Positions 1-6,490 of a stretch of 11,992 bases of DNA are shown piece after piece; position 1 is the stretch's first letter, and each line of letters starts with the position of its first letter. The stretch covers positions 1-11,992 of the forward strand of contig JAITST010000317.1 of the NCBI GenBank assembly GCA_031287585.1, written 5' to 3'. The translations under genes were made by a program, and so were the position numbers. The notes below the pieces were generated by a model, which did no database searches, had not been told where the DNA came from, and saw nothing but the letters and a program-made list of their open reading frames with translations. The DNA comes from Planctomycetaceae bacterium (GTDB lineage: Bacteria > Planctomycetota > Planctomycetia > Pirellulales > Thermoguttaceae).

Positions 1-1
1 C

Positions 2-676
2 GACAACGGTGGGCAATCCGATGAAGCCGCTTCCATCGGTAATTACGGTGTCAAAGGGCAAGAATACCAGCCGAAATGTTGTCCGGTCGAGACAAAGACG
101 CATGACTTTCCTGACAAAATATTAGGCAAAGCGATTCCTTACGGGATTTATGATTTGTTGGACAATAATGGCTTTGTGAATGTCGGTGTTGACCACGATA
201 CTGCGGCGCTTGCGGTCAACAGTATTCGGACGTATCTTAACGAGATGGGCAAAGAGCGTTTTCCTGCGATGAGCAAGTTGATGATTACAGCGGACAGCGG
301 CGGGAGCAATGGTCGTCGAAATAAATTATGGAAGGTGGAGTTGCAAAAATTGGCGGATGAATTTTCGATTGACATTACGGTCTGTCATTTTCCGCCGGGA
401 ACGAGTAAGTGGAACAAGATTGAACGTCGGTTGTTTTCGTATATCAGTAAGAATTGGCGTGGTCGTCCGTTGGTGGATATGGCGACGGTGGTGAACTTGA
501 TTGCGAACACAAAAACGGAGACCGGATTGACGGTACGTTGTGTTGAGGATAGAAATGTTTACCCGACGAAAATCAAAGTCGCCGATAAAGAATTAACAAA
601 AGTCAACTTGGAACCGGACGCGTTCCACGGTGAATGGAACTACACTATCAAAGCAAAAACTAAAAATATAAAATGA
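2..676 (+). CDS. ISAzo13-family transposase, C-terminal part (cut by left edge)
   Basis: The frame is open from base 2 to a TGA at 674-676 (224 residues), so the start lies outside the window. The protein is a DDE-type transposase that would cut and rejoin the ends of its insertion sequence. It matches the ISAzo13 family pattern as I know it: HDFPDKILGKAIPYGIYDL, then GVDHDTAALAV, then ITADSGGSNGRR carrying the presumed second catalytic Asp, then CHFPPGTSKWNKIERRLF carrying the presumed catalytic Glu, NWRGRPL, and a closing FHGEWNYTI. The DTKKKE-like motif expected around the first catalytic Asp is not recognisable in the first codons, which read DNGGQSDEAASIGNY; that may be real divergence or damage near the edge. 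An internal TTG at 155 is in frame but falls inside conserved sequence and is not a sensible start. The terminal inverted repeats cannot be assigned because the left end is absent. Confidence 0.9.
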   Translation, partial: DNGGQSDEAASIGNYGVKGQEYQPKCCPVETKTHDFPDKILGKAIPYGIYDLLDNNGFVNVGVDHDTAALAVNSIRTYLNEMGKERFPAMSKLMITADSGGSNGRRNKLWKVELQKLADEFSIDITVCHFPPGTSKWNKIERRLFSYISKNWRGRPLVDMATVVNLIANTKTETGLTVRCVEDRNVYPTKIKVADKELTKVNLEPDAFHGEWNYTIKAKTKNIK

Positions 677-703
677 GTGAGTTATTGTTTGACGGATACT
701 AAA

Positions 704-1139
704 ATGAAATCGGAATCAAAAAATGTTGTTACAGAAGTGCTAGCACAATACGACAATAAAAACGTTGATATTTTTCCCACACGTTTACATATTGAGAGTG
801 TAACTCAGGGAAAACGCAATATTTGTAGAGATTTCGTTTTCTCAAAGGTGTCTTTTACCGAACCAACGCAAGAACGTTTCTCAATTAAGTCAATGAACTT
901 GCCGTTAAATACTATGATTAGCGACGTGAGAATCAATCGAGTTATCAGTTACTGGAATGGATTTGTCCCCCTCTCCTGTTTAATTTTCTCACGATCCCCA
1001 AGAACTTGAAAAATACACAAAAAAACAAGGGGTTGTTGATACCGTTCGTTATTTTCTTATGGGAATCGGTTTCCTATTAATTTGTGTTGGGCTTTTTCGA
1101 CTGATCTATAAATGGAAACACACGGAACAGCGAGTGTAA
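704..1139 (+). pseudogene. Frameshifted gene for a C-terminally membrane-anchored protein
   Basis: Two overlapping frames read as one protein. The first frame (ATG 704, or GTG 677 directly after the transposase stop) gives about 100 residues beginning MKSESKNVV and running through FPTRLHIESVTQGKRN to YWNGFVPLSCLIF, then stops at 1007-1009. A second frame, open from 984, reads SHDPQELEKYTKKQG, then a hydrophobic helix (VRYFLMGIGFLLICVGLF) and a basic tail, ending with TAA at 1137-1139. A helix followed by a short positive tail is typical of a C-terminal anchor in the inner membrane. The switch needs a one-base change between about 980 and 1006. Because the 5' end abuts the transposase, the N-terminus may have been lost on insertion. 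The first part faintly recalls the beta-rich exported DUF1573 proteins, but I cannot support that. A sequencing error is the alternative to true decay. Confidence 0.45.
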
Positions 1140-1234
1140 TTTAGTTTTGTTGCTTGGACACAGCATTTTTTTGGGGTCATTTAATCGAAAATAAAATCCC
1201 TCATTTATTTTTACACCCCCTGGATTATGTATAT

Positions 1235-1269
1235 AACACCAAAGTAGAGACACGCTCTACTTTGGTGTT
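1235..1269. terminator. Perfect 15-bp hairpin between convergent genes
   Basis: The arms 1235-1249 (AACACCAAAGTAGAG) and 1255-1269 are exact reverse complements around a 5-base loop (ACACG). The hairpin lies between the plus-strand remnant ending at 1139 and the minus-strand SH3 gene ending at 1354, where a bidirectional terminator would be expected. Neither side carries a T-run, so Rho-independent termination is uncertain. It could instead stabilise 3' ends or be a relic of a mobile element. Confidence 0.5.
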
Positions 1270-1353
1270 GTCATTGAATTCAGAAAACGTACTCGCTAAC
1301 CATTTTAGTTGGGACATTCGCAAATGTTTATTTTACAACACATGCGGGTTTGA

Positions 1354-2712
1354 TTAGTTTCCCTGCGTCAACATCGTTGCACTGTTTATGGTTATATGCC
1401 GTTGTGATGGTTTGCCGGTTTTTGTGTATTCGCCTAGTTGTCCGGTTACTCCGACCCATTGCCCCGTAAGTGCGTCTATGTCTAATGTTGGGGCTGGGGT
1501 TATTAGGCAGATTACCTCGCCGCGCTCGTTTGTTAAAGCGTAGGGCGGGTGTCCGGCTGGTACTGGTTTGAAACGTCCCAGACGACCTACCTGGTCGAAT
1601 GTTGGTTGCGGTTTTGTTATGGAACTCGTTGATGGGATTGTTTGCGGAACGTAATTATTTGTTATTGGCGGCGTTAGTACTGGTTGTGTTACTGCCGGCG
1701 GTGCTGCTATTGTTGGTAACGGTTGGTAGGCGGGAGCGGGCGTGCCTGTCAGTTGACGCTTCGATGTTATCTCACGGCGGATTGTTTGCGTTCGTCGGAG
1801 TGCTTCGGTTAGATGTTGAACTTTCTGACGATCATAATCGTTTGACGCTACCGCCGTCAACTCGTTTCCACGCTTAATCAATTCTTCAAACACCCAATCA
1901 TCTGTCGGACGTGTCATCACCGTTCTTGCTTCCTGACGCAGCTCCTCAAATACTCGCTTGAACTCTTCATCCGGTGTTAGCGATGCCGCGTCTAAAATTG
2001 CAACCGCTGGTTTTGTTGACGGCGATACTGGCAACGATGTTGGCGGTACCGCGGTTGACGGTACCGAAACTTCGGTTTGATACGTAACTTTATCGATGCC
2101 GTTTGCGTTGTTTACCGTAACATCGTTGATGGCGGCGTTACGGATAGTCGCGTTTTGGTTTGTTTGATATGCCGGAGTTTTGACCACCGTCGAATTTTGT
2201 AAAACTTCAACATCTTCTTTTCGTATCCATCTGAACTCACCGCTTGGCGGCGAAATTTTCAACCAAACTTTACACGCGGGATTCTCCGGCGTTTCAATGC
2301 GGTCAACGACAGAAACTTTTTCGCCGCGGCGTAACCGAACGGAAACTGTCTGGCACTGGTCAGAAAACTCGCTGCCTATTCGCGACGCTAGTCCCTCCGC
2401 TGTGACAGTACCTACACTGTTCGCGGCAACGTCAACATATTCCGCGCCAACCCACGAGAAACTGCCTATCGGTGGTCTTATTGCGAGCCAACCATTGTCG
2501 GCTTCGTGATAAATTTCGATACGGTCACCGCTGTATAGTCGTGATGTTTCGTAGTAATCGTCACCGGGTCCGCTGCGTGAAACGGTCTCCGAGCGTACAA
2601 CGCCGCCCACAGCCGCAAACGTAACGTTAGCGCGCATCGACAACGCACATATCACCGTTACAACGGCAAATGTGGTGACGATTGGTGAAACAAGTCTGTT
2701 AAATAGTGTCAT
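1354..2712 (-). CDS. Exported protein with two bacterial SH3 domains
   Basis: The product is 452 residues from the ATG at 2712. A TTG at 2733 would add seven residues; I prefer the ATG because it gives a compact signal peptide (MTLFNR, a hydrophobic stretch to about residue 25, possible cleavage after VTFA). Neither start has a Shine-Dalgarno. Two SH3-type repeats follow at about residues 35-95 and 98-170, shown by VSRSGPGDDYYETSRLYSGDRI...WLAIRPP and VRLRRGEKVSVVDR...WLKISPPSGEFRW. Then come a Pro/Thr/Val-rich linker, a charged helical block (about 245-315, EEFKRVFEELRQEAR) and a C-terminal beta domain around GHPPYALTNERGEVICLITP and VTGQLGEY. SH3 repeats in exported bacterial proteins usually bind peptidoglycan or peptide ligands, so a cell-envelope role is likely; no catalytic residues are visible. 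It is transcribed divergently from the GTPase cluster. Confidence 0.8.
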   Translation of the reverse strand: MTLFNRLVSPIVTTFAVVTVICALSMRANVTFAAVGGVVRSETVSRSGPGDDYYETSRLYSGDRIEIYHEADNGWLAIRPPIGSFSWVGAEYVDVAANSVGTVTAEGLASRIGSEFSDQCQTVSVRLRRGEKVSVVDRIETPENPACKVWLKISPPSGEFRWIRKEDVEVLQNSTVVKTPAYQTNQNATIRNAAINDVTVNNANGIDKVTYQTEVSVPSTAVPPTSLPVSPSTKPAVAILDAASLTPDEEFKRVFEELRQEARTVMTRPTDDWVFEELIKRGNELTAVASNDYDRQKVQHLTEALRRTQTIRREITSKRQLTGTPAPAYQPLPTIAAPPAVTQPVLTPPITNNYVPQTIPSTSSITKPQPTFDQVGRLGRFKPVPAGHPPYALTNERGEVICLITPAPTLDIDALTGQWVGVTGQLGEYTKTGKPSQRHITINSATMLTQGN

Positions 2713-2766
2713 AATGTTCACTATAAATTTCAAACGAAAAACGCGGCAAGAACCATAACGACGGGA

Positions 2767-2795
2767 AGAGTATGAAATTTTGATGTCCGTGTCAA
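2767..2795 (-). promoter_or_regulatory. Sigma-70-type promoter of the SH3 gene
   Basis: Read on the minus strand, a perfect -35 box TTGACA (2795-2790) is followed by a 17-base spacer and a weak -10 TACTCT (2772-2767). Transcription would start near 2760, about 48 bases before the ATG at 2712. Confidence 0.55.
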
Positions 2796-2838
2796 GGGGA
2801 ATTTTTCCGCAGGGGGGTATTCCATTTATTGCAAGTTA

Positions 2839-2847
2839 TGATATACT
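2839..2847 (+). promoter_or_regulatory. Extended -10 promoter upstream of the structured leader
   Basis: TGATATACT forms an extended -10 element (TG, one base, TATACT at 2842-2847). The -35 region at 2819-2824 (ATTCCA) matches the consensus at only three of six positions, which is acceptable for an extended -10 promoter. Transcription would start near 2854, placing the whole structured region in a leader of about 370 bases ahead of the dynamin-like gene. It is divergent from the SH3-gene promoter. Confidence 0.4.
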
Positions 2848-2874
2848 GTTCCTGGTTTTATTTTAGATAAAGCT

Positions 2875-2893
2875 ACGGAGAACTCTCCGTTTT
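2875..2893 (+). terminator. Short hairpin with T4, possible attenuator
   Basis: ACGGAG (2875-2880) pairs with CTCCGT (2885-2890) around an AACT loop, and the T-run is T2890-T2893. A second hairpin, CCTGAA/TTCAGG (2909-2914/2920-2925), follows. The T-run is short, so termination would be weak. Its position just after the proposed start site would suit attenuation. Confidence 0.25.
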
Positions 2894-2935
2894 AAGATTA
2901 CATAGTATCCTGAACGTGTTTCAGGGAATAATAAT

Positions 2936-3194
2936 CGAGTTCGTAGCAATTCAATAGCCGTCTTTGGACGGATTGGTTGACTTCACGTTCCAAACGGTTT
3001 GCCGTGTGAAGATGCCCAAATGCACTTTGAGATACTGCGATGCTCCCGCTGGGGGAGCGTCTGCGCAAAGTGCAATGGGAATCTTCAGCGTTGAGATTTC
3101 GGAGTAAATAACGGCGCACCGTATTGGAACACGGGAAGGATACCTATCTATTGTACGCATCGCTCCTGTCAGAGCGGTCTTGTTGCGTTTCTCG
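2936..3194 (+). ncRNA. Long imperfect palindrome: candidate structured leader RNA
   Basis: The two halves pair almost continuously. Inner stem: 3007-3029 with 3066-3087 (20 Watson-Crick pairs, one small internal loop, one mismatch). Outer stem: 2987-3005 with 3111-3130 (17 Watson-Crick pairs, one wobble, one mismatch, one bulge). Further out, 2971-2977 pairs with 3142-3148 (six of seven). The apex is a GC-rich hairpin, GCTCCC/GGGAGC (3042-3047/3053-3058). Flanking local hairpins sit at 2958-2971 (CCGTC/GACGG) and 3161-3176 (CGCTC/GAGCG), and CGAG 2936-2939 can close with CTCG 3191-3194. Bases 3088-3110 form the one long unpaired stretch. The element ends 32 bases before the dynamin-like start codon. 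It may be a 5'-UTR regulator, a free RNA or a palindromic mobile element (MITE-like). The strand is inferred from the promoter at 2839. It does not look like RNase P, tmRNA, SRP or 6S RNA. Confidence 0.5.
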
Positions 3195-3226
3195 CAAAAT
3201 CTTTAACTCCTACCCCCACAAAAACA

Positions 3227-5416
3227 ATGACAAGCAGATCCGAAAAAATCAACGAGATTATCGCCTGCCGAAAACCGATTGCCGAAAAAACGGCTAAAAC
3301 GGTCGAACATCTCAAAGCCGTCTCGGCTTCGCTCGAACAATTCAGGGACTTCTTGCCGAAAGTCGGTGAAAAAATCGACAATGCGGAGCAAAAAAACGCT
3401 ATTGAGTCGCTTCGTCCTGATTTCGATAGATGTCTCACGTTATCGTCCGACTGCCAAACAAAACTCCGCCAAATCGAACTGCGGTTCAGTCGTCCAACAT
3501 TGAACATTGGTATCGTTGGTAATGCCCGACAGGGAAAAAGTAAATTTTTACAAGCATTGACCGGTTTGACTGACGATGAAATCCCCTCGGCACCGGAAGA
3601 TCATTGCACCGGCGCGCCATCAATGATTGTCAATCGTCCTGACCTCTCTGAAACATCGGCGTATGCTGACTTGGACTTTTACACCAAAAGCGAGTTTTTG
3701 CGGGACGTAATTTTACCATTTTATAATACTCTCGGTTTGTCGCCGCAACCTGTTTCGTTTGATAATTTTGCGAACACGGCTGTACCGCAGCCATCGAGAC
3801 AACTCAACGCCACAGAAAAAGAGTTGTACAAAAAACTCTCTGACCGGCAAGCACGTTGCAACGAATATCGGGAGTTACTCGATGCACCAGTTAAGCATAA
3901 TGTCCCGAAAAACGAAATACTGAAGTACATTGCCCAGCAGGACAAGAAAAAGAACAAATTGGCGAAATGGATTGCTGTCAAATTGGCAACGATTTATTGT
4001 CCATTCAAGATACCCGATGCTGGTACTTTTTCGCTTTGCGATACACCGGGCTTGGGGGACTTTGTTTGCGGTGCGGAGGCAAACTTGGTACATAACATTG
4101 CTGACAACATTGATTCGATAATGATGTTCAGCAAGATACCGGACGGCTCAATTGTCGAGCCGAACCATACGCAACTTTATGATTTGATACCCCAAGCGAT
4201 ACCGGAGTTTTCACCCAAAGATTGGACTCACTACGTTGTCAACCGCTGGGACAAAGATTCTGATTCGGCTCTTGCGAGTTTTGTTAAAAAAATCGAGGAT
4301 AGTTCGATAAAAGTCCGCCGGATTATCACGCTGAATGCGGTCAAACAAGAGGACGTGTTAGCCAATTTTGACACAATACTCAAAGACATTGCCGGAAATC
4401 AGCAAAATCTGGACGAAACGCTCTACAAAGCCCGATTCAAAGAGGTCGAAAAACTTGTCGGCGAAATTCAAACGCTCGTCGAAAAGGCAACGAATGTTTT
4501 GCCGAAAAGTGTTGGCAATATCGGATTTGGACAACTGCAACCGCTTTTCAATGACGTTTGGAAAAAAGTCACATTCGGACTTTCGCAAATCGTCAAAGAG
4601 TACCGGAAACTTGCTGAAGAACCCGATGGACGGTTAGCGGCAGCGGTTGACGAAATCAAAAAATCGCAAGCAACGTATCTAGAAGGGCGCTTGGACAAAG
4701 TGTCCGAAGAAGATTATGCAGGCGGCAAGTTGAGCGTGTTCACGCCGGAGTTACAGCACGAACTCCGTATCGAATTGTCGAAAGCGTTTGATAAACTCGA
4801 TAAGTTGTTTCAAGCGGACTTCGCCGCAATCCGGCAGAAGGCGGTTGACGTGTTCATTGCTGCCGACAAGGGCAAACTCGGCGGTATTATCGAAAGGCAG
4901 GAACCCGTCCAATGGTTAACGGATATGGCAAAGCGTTGGCAAGACATTGACAGTGAAACAAGTGAAATAGCGGATACGATTAAAACGTTTGCGACATCGG
5001 CGTTTTCGTTTTCGGCGTATCTGTTGCCGCGCGTGCGGGAAAAGTTAAACGTGTTGGATTCGGACAGTTCCGATTCGTTGCCTTTCGGATACGCCTCCGG
5101 TGATGATTGGGACGCGGTGCGGGATAAAATAGAATCGGCGTTTGAAAAGGCGTTAAATGAAGTTTCCACTGCTCTGAAAAAACTCTCAACAGATGTCAGC
5201 CGGGCAAGATTTGCGATGATTGAGCAGTTTGCCGATGGCATAATGCGAAGTGGTTCACACGAAGTTGCAAAGAACCGCTGGTATGCTTTTTACGAAGAAT
5301 ACCGGGCGTATGTTTGGACAGATATTTTCGCCAAACTTGAAGAGAACACCGCACTACGCAACGATTGGAACCGTTACGTTGCGGATATTGAAAGTAAAAC
5401 TAACGAATTAAAATAA
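3227..5416 (+). CDS. Dynamin-like large GTPase
   Basis: 729 residues from the ATG at 3227, with no Shine-Dalgarno (the leader just before it is A/C-rich). All GTPase motifs are visible: G1 GNARQGKS (98-105); a G2 candidate, Thr128 in HCTGAP, after the dynamin-style EIPS; G3 DTPG (272-275); and G4 NRWD (339-342), an NKxD motif with Arg for Lys. The long gap between G1 and G3 contains a charged helical insert (about 195-250). From about 380 to the end the protein is almost wholly helical and charged, as in the stalk of dynamin-like proteins. No transmembrane segment or signal peptide is seen, so it should be cytosolic. Dynamin-family proteins oligomerise and often remodel membranes; whether this one does is inference. 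It heads a plus-strand cluster whose next gene starts 54 bases later. It could also be a regulatory GTPase of a conflict system. Confidence 0.8.
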   Translation: MTSRSEKINEIIACRKPIAEKTAKTVEHLKAVSASLEQFRDFLPKVGEKIDNAEQKNAIESLRPDFDRCLTLSSDCQTKLRQIELRFSRPTLNIGIVGNARQGKSKFLQALTGLTDDEIPSAPEDHCTGAPSMIVNRPDLSETSAYADLDFYTKSEFLRDVILPFYNTLGLSPQPVSFDNFANTAVPQPSRQLNATEKELYKKLSDRQARCNEYRELLDAPVKHNVPKNEILKYIAQQDKKKNKLAKWIAVKLATIYCPFKIPDAGTFSLCDTPGLGDFVCGAEANLVHNIADNIDSIMMFSKIPDGSIVEPNHTQLYDLIPQAIPEFSPKDWTHYVVNRWDKDSDSALASFVKKIEDSSIKVRRIITLNAVKQEDVLANFDTILKDIAGNQQNLDETLYKARFKEVEKLVGEIQTLVEKATNVLPKSVGNIGFGQLQPLFNDVWKKVTFGLSQIVKEYRKLAEEPDGRLAAAVDEIKKSQATYLEGRLDKVSEEDYAGGKLSVFTPELQHELRIELSKAFDKLDKLFQADFAAIRQKAVDVFIAADKGKLGGIIERQEPVQWLTDMAKRWQDIDSETSEIADTIKTFATSAFSFSAYLLPRVREKLNVLDSDSSDSLPFGYASGDDWDAVRDKIESAFEKALNEVSTALKKLSTDVSRARFAMIEQFADGIMRSGSHEVAKNRWYAFYEEYRAYVWTDIFAKLEENTALRNDWNRYVADIESKTNELK

Positions 5417-5470
5417 CCCCCAAACAGCGGTGTAATCACAGCCGCTAACATCCTTAATCCTTACAATACA

Positions 5471-6448
5471 ATGAAGACAACAATCGCAATGGTCGGTCCG
5501 ACCGGTGTCGGAAAAACATCACTCCTTGCCGCAATGTACAACGAATTCCAACCGATTGTCATTGAAAGCGGCTGTACATTTTTTTGCGAAGGGGGAACAA
5601 AAAAGGCGTTAACCGACCGGAGCAACGAGTTAAAAGCCCTTGCGTCCGGTAAGAAAATGAAAATTGCCAACGACGTGGGAATTCTTGGAAGCCAAGAAAA
5701 AAGGGAATACGATTTTACTCTGGGCGTTCCCGTTGAAAAACGTACTGTCGATGTACAGTTACAATTCGTCGATATGCCCGGCGGTTGGTATAGCGGCGGA
5801 GGTGATTACAAAACGGCACGAGATATTCTTGCCAATTCTGATGTCACGTTTTGGTGCATTGATGCCGTTGCGTTAATGGAAGAGCAAGGGGAATACCACG
5901 AACAAATCAACGAACCACGATCTATTTTTGATTGCTATCAAAATGCAGCCAGCACTTTGCCGGATGACCATTGGATTCAATTTGTTCTCATACGGGCAGA
6001 ATCGTATCTCAGGGGAGACCGGAAAAGAGACGAATTGTTTGACCGTTTTCACAAAAGTTACGAGCAGCATTTTAGCCAACTGAAACATCTTATGCACAGT
6101 CGCAAGAAGACACTTGGCGGCAGCGTTTCTGCGGTTCAGACAGTCGGTAACGTCTTGTTCCATACTTTCGATGTTGATGAAAACGGAAAGGCAAAAGCCG
6201 TTTTCCGAAGAGATGCCAGCAAAGGTTTTTCGCCTTCCGGTTGTACCTACCCGATTGCACGGGCATTGGAGAAAGGACTCGATAGGAAACTCGGCGAGTT
6301 GATAGTCGAATACGAGAGGCAGTTTTTACCTGTCTTGGTACAAAGACTGCTCGGATACGATATTACCTACGATGAAATCGTTGCTGTTTACGATGTGCTT
6401 ATCCATATCACCGATGTTATCGAAGACGAACATCATATCGACTTATAA
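5471..6448 (+). CDS. Second GTPase, TRAFAC-type, different family
   Basis: 325 residues. The N-terminus starts directly with the nucleotide-binding strand and P-loop MVGPTGVGKTS (G9-T16 region), followed by SLLAAMYNEF. G3 is VDMPGG (Asp101, Gly104-105). At the expected G4 strand the sequence is FVLIRAESYL (Arg175-Ala-Glu177) rather than T/NKxD, conservative changes of Lys to Arg and Asp to Glu. No membrane segment or signal peptide. It resembles the TRAFAC-clade or 'double-GTPase'-like proteins often found beside other GTPases and adaptor proteins in predicted bacterial conflict operons; this family link is from memory and moderate in strength. It would act as a nucleotide-controlled switch in the cytosol, probably partnering the dynamin-like protein upstream. 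The start has no Shine-Dalgarno. The spacer before it contains a small hairpin (AGCGG...CCGCT). Confidence 0.75.
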   Translation: MKTTIAMVGPTGVGKTSLLAAMYNEFQPIVIESGCTFFCEGGTKKALTDRSNELKALASGKKMKIANDVGILGSQEKREYDFTLGVPVEKRTVDVQLQFVDMPGGWYSGGGDYKTARDILANSDVTFWCIDAVALMEEQGEYHEQINEPRSIFDCYQNAASTLPDDHWIQFVLIRAESYLRGDRKRDELFDRFHKSYEQHFSQLKHLMHSRKKTLGGSVSAVQTVGNVLFHTFDVDENGKAKAVFRRDASKGFSPSGCTYPIARALEKGLDRKLGELIVEYERQFLPVLVQRLLGYDITYDEIVAVYDVLIHITDVIEDEHHIDL

Positions 6449-6454
6449 CCTTGT

Positions 6455-6468
6455 CGGGACAAGTCCCG
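6455..6468 (+). other. Intercistronic hairpin
   Basis: CGGGA (6455-6459) pairs with TCCCG (6464-6468) around a CAAG loop, in the 42 bases between the second GTPase and the next gene. There is no T-run, so it is more likely an mRNA stability or processing element than a terminator. Confidence 0.3.
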
Positions 6469-6490
6469 TCGCTAACAAACGAATAGACCG

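Noticed and set aside
1154..1357. Plus-strand frame of 67 codons across the 1235-1269 hairpin
   Set aside because: It contains the perfect inverted repeat, has no true start signal and runs into the convergent gene's end; no recognisable features.
1599..1877. Hydrophobic-looking plus-strand frame inside the SH3 gene
   Set aside because: It is the antisense shadow of the proline/threonine/valine-rich linker of the SH3 protein, which yields Leu/Val-rich antisense sequence.
2898..3160. Two minus-strand frames across the palindromic leader
   Set aside because: They run through paired RNA arms, so their composition is explained by the structure; the translations look random and rich in Arg and Ser.
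2936..3194. Known housekeeping RNAs or a group II intron as an explanation of the structured region
   Set aside because: I saw no domain V-like hairpin, no SRP GGAAG-type loop, no tmRNA tag or tRNA-like end, and no RNase P core motifs.
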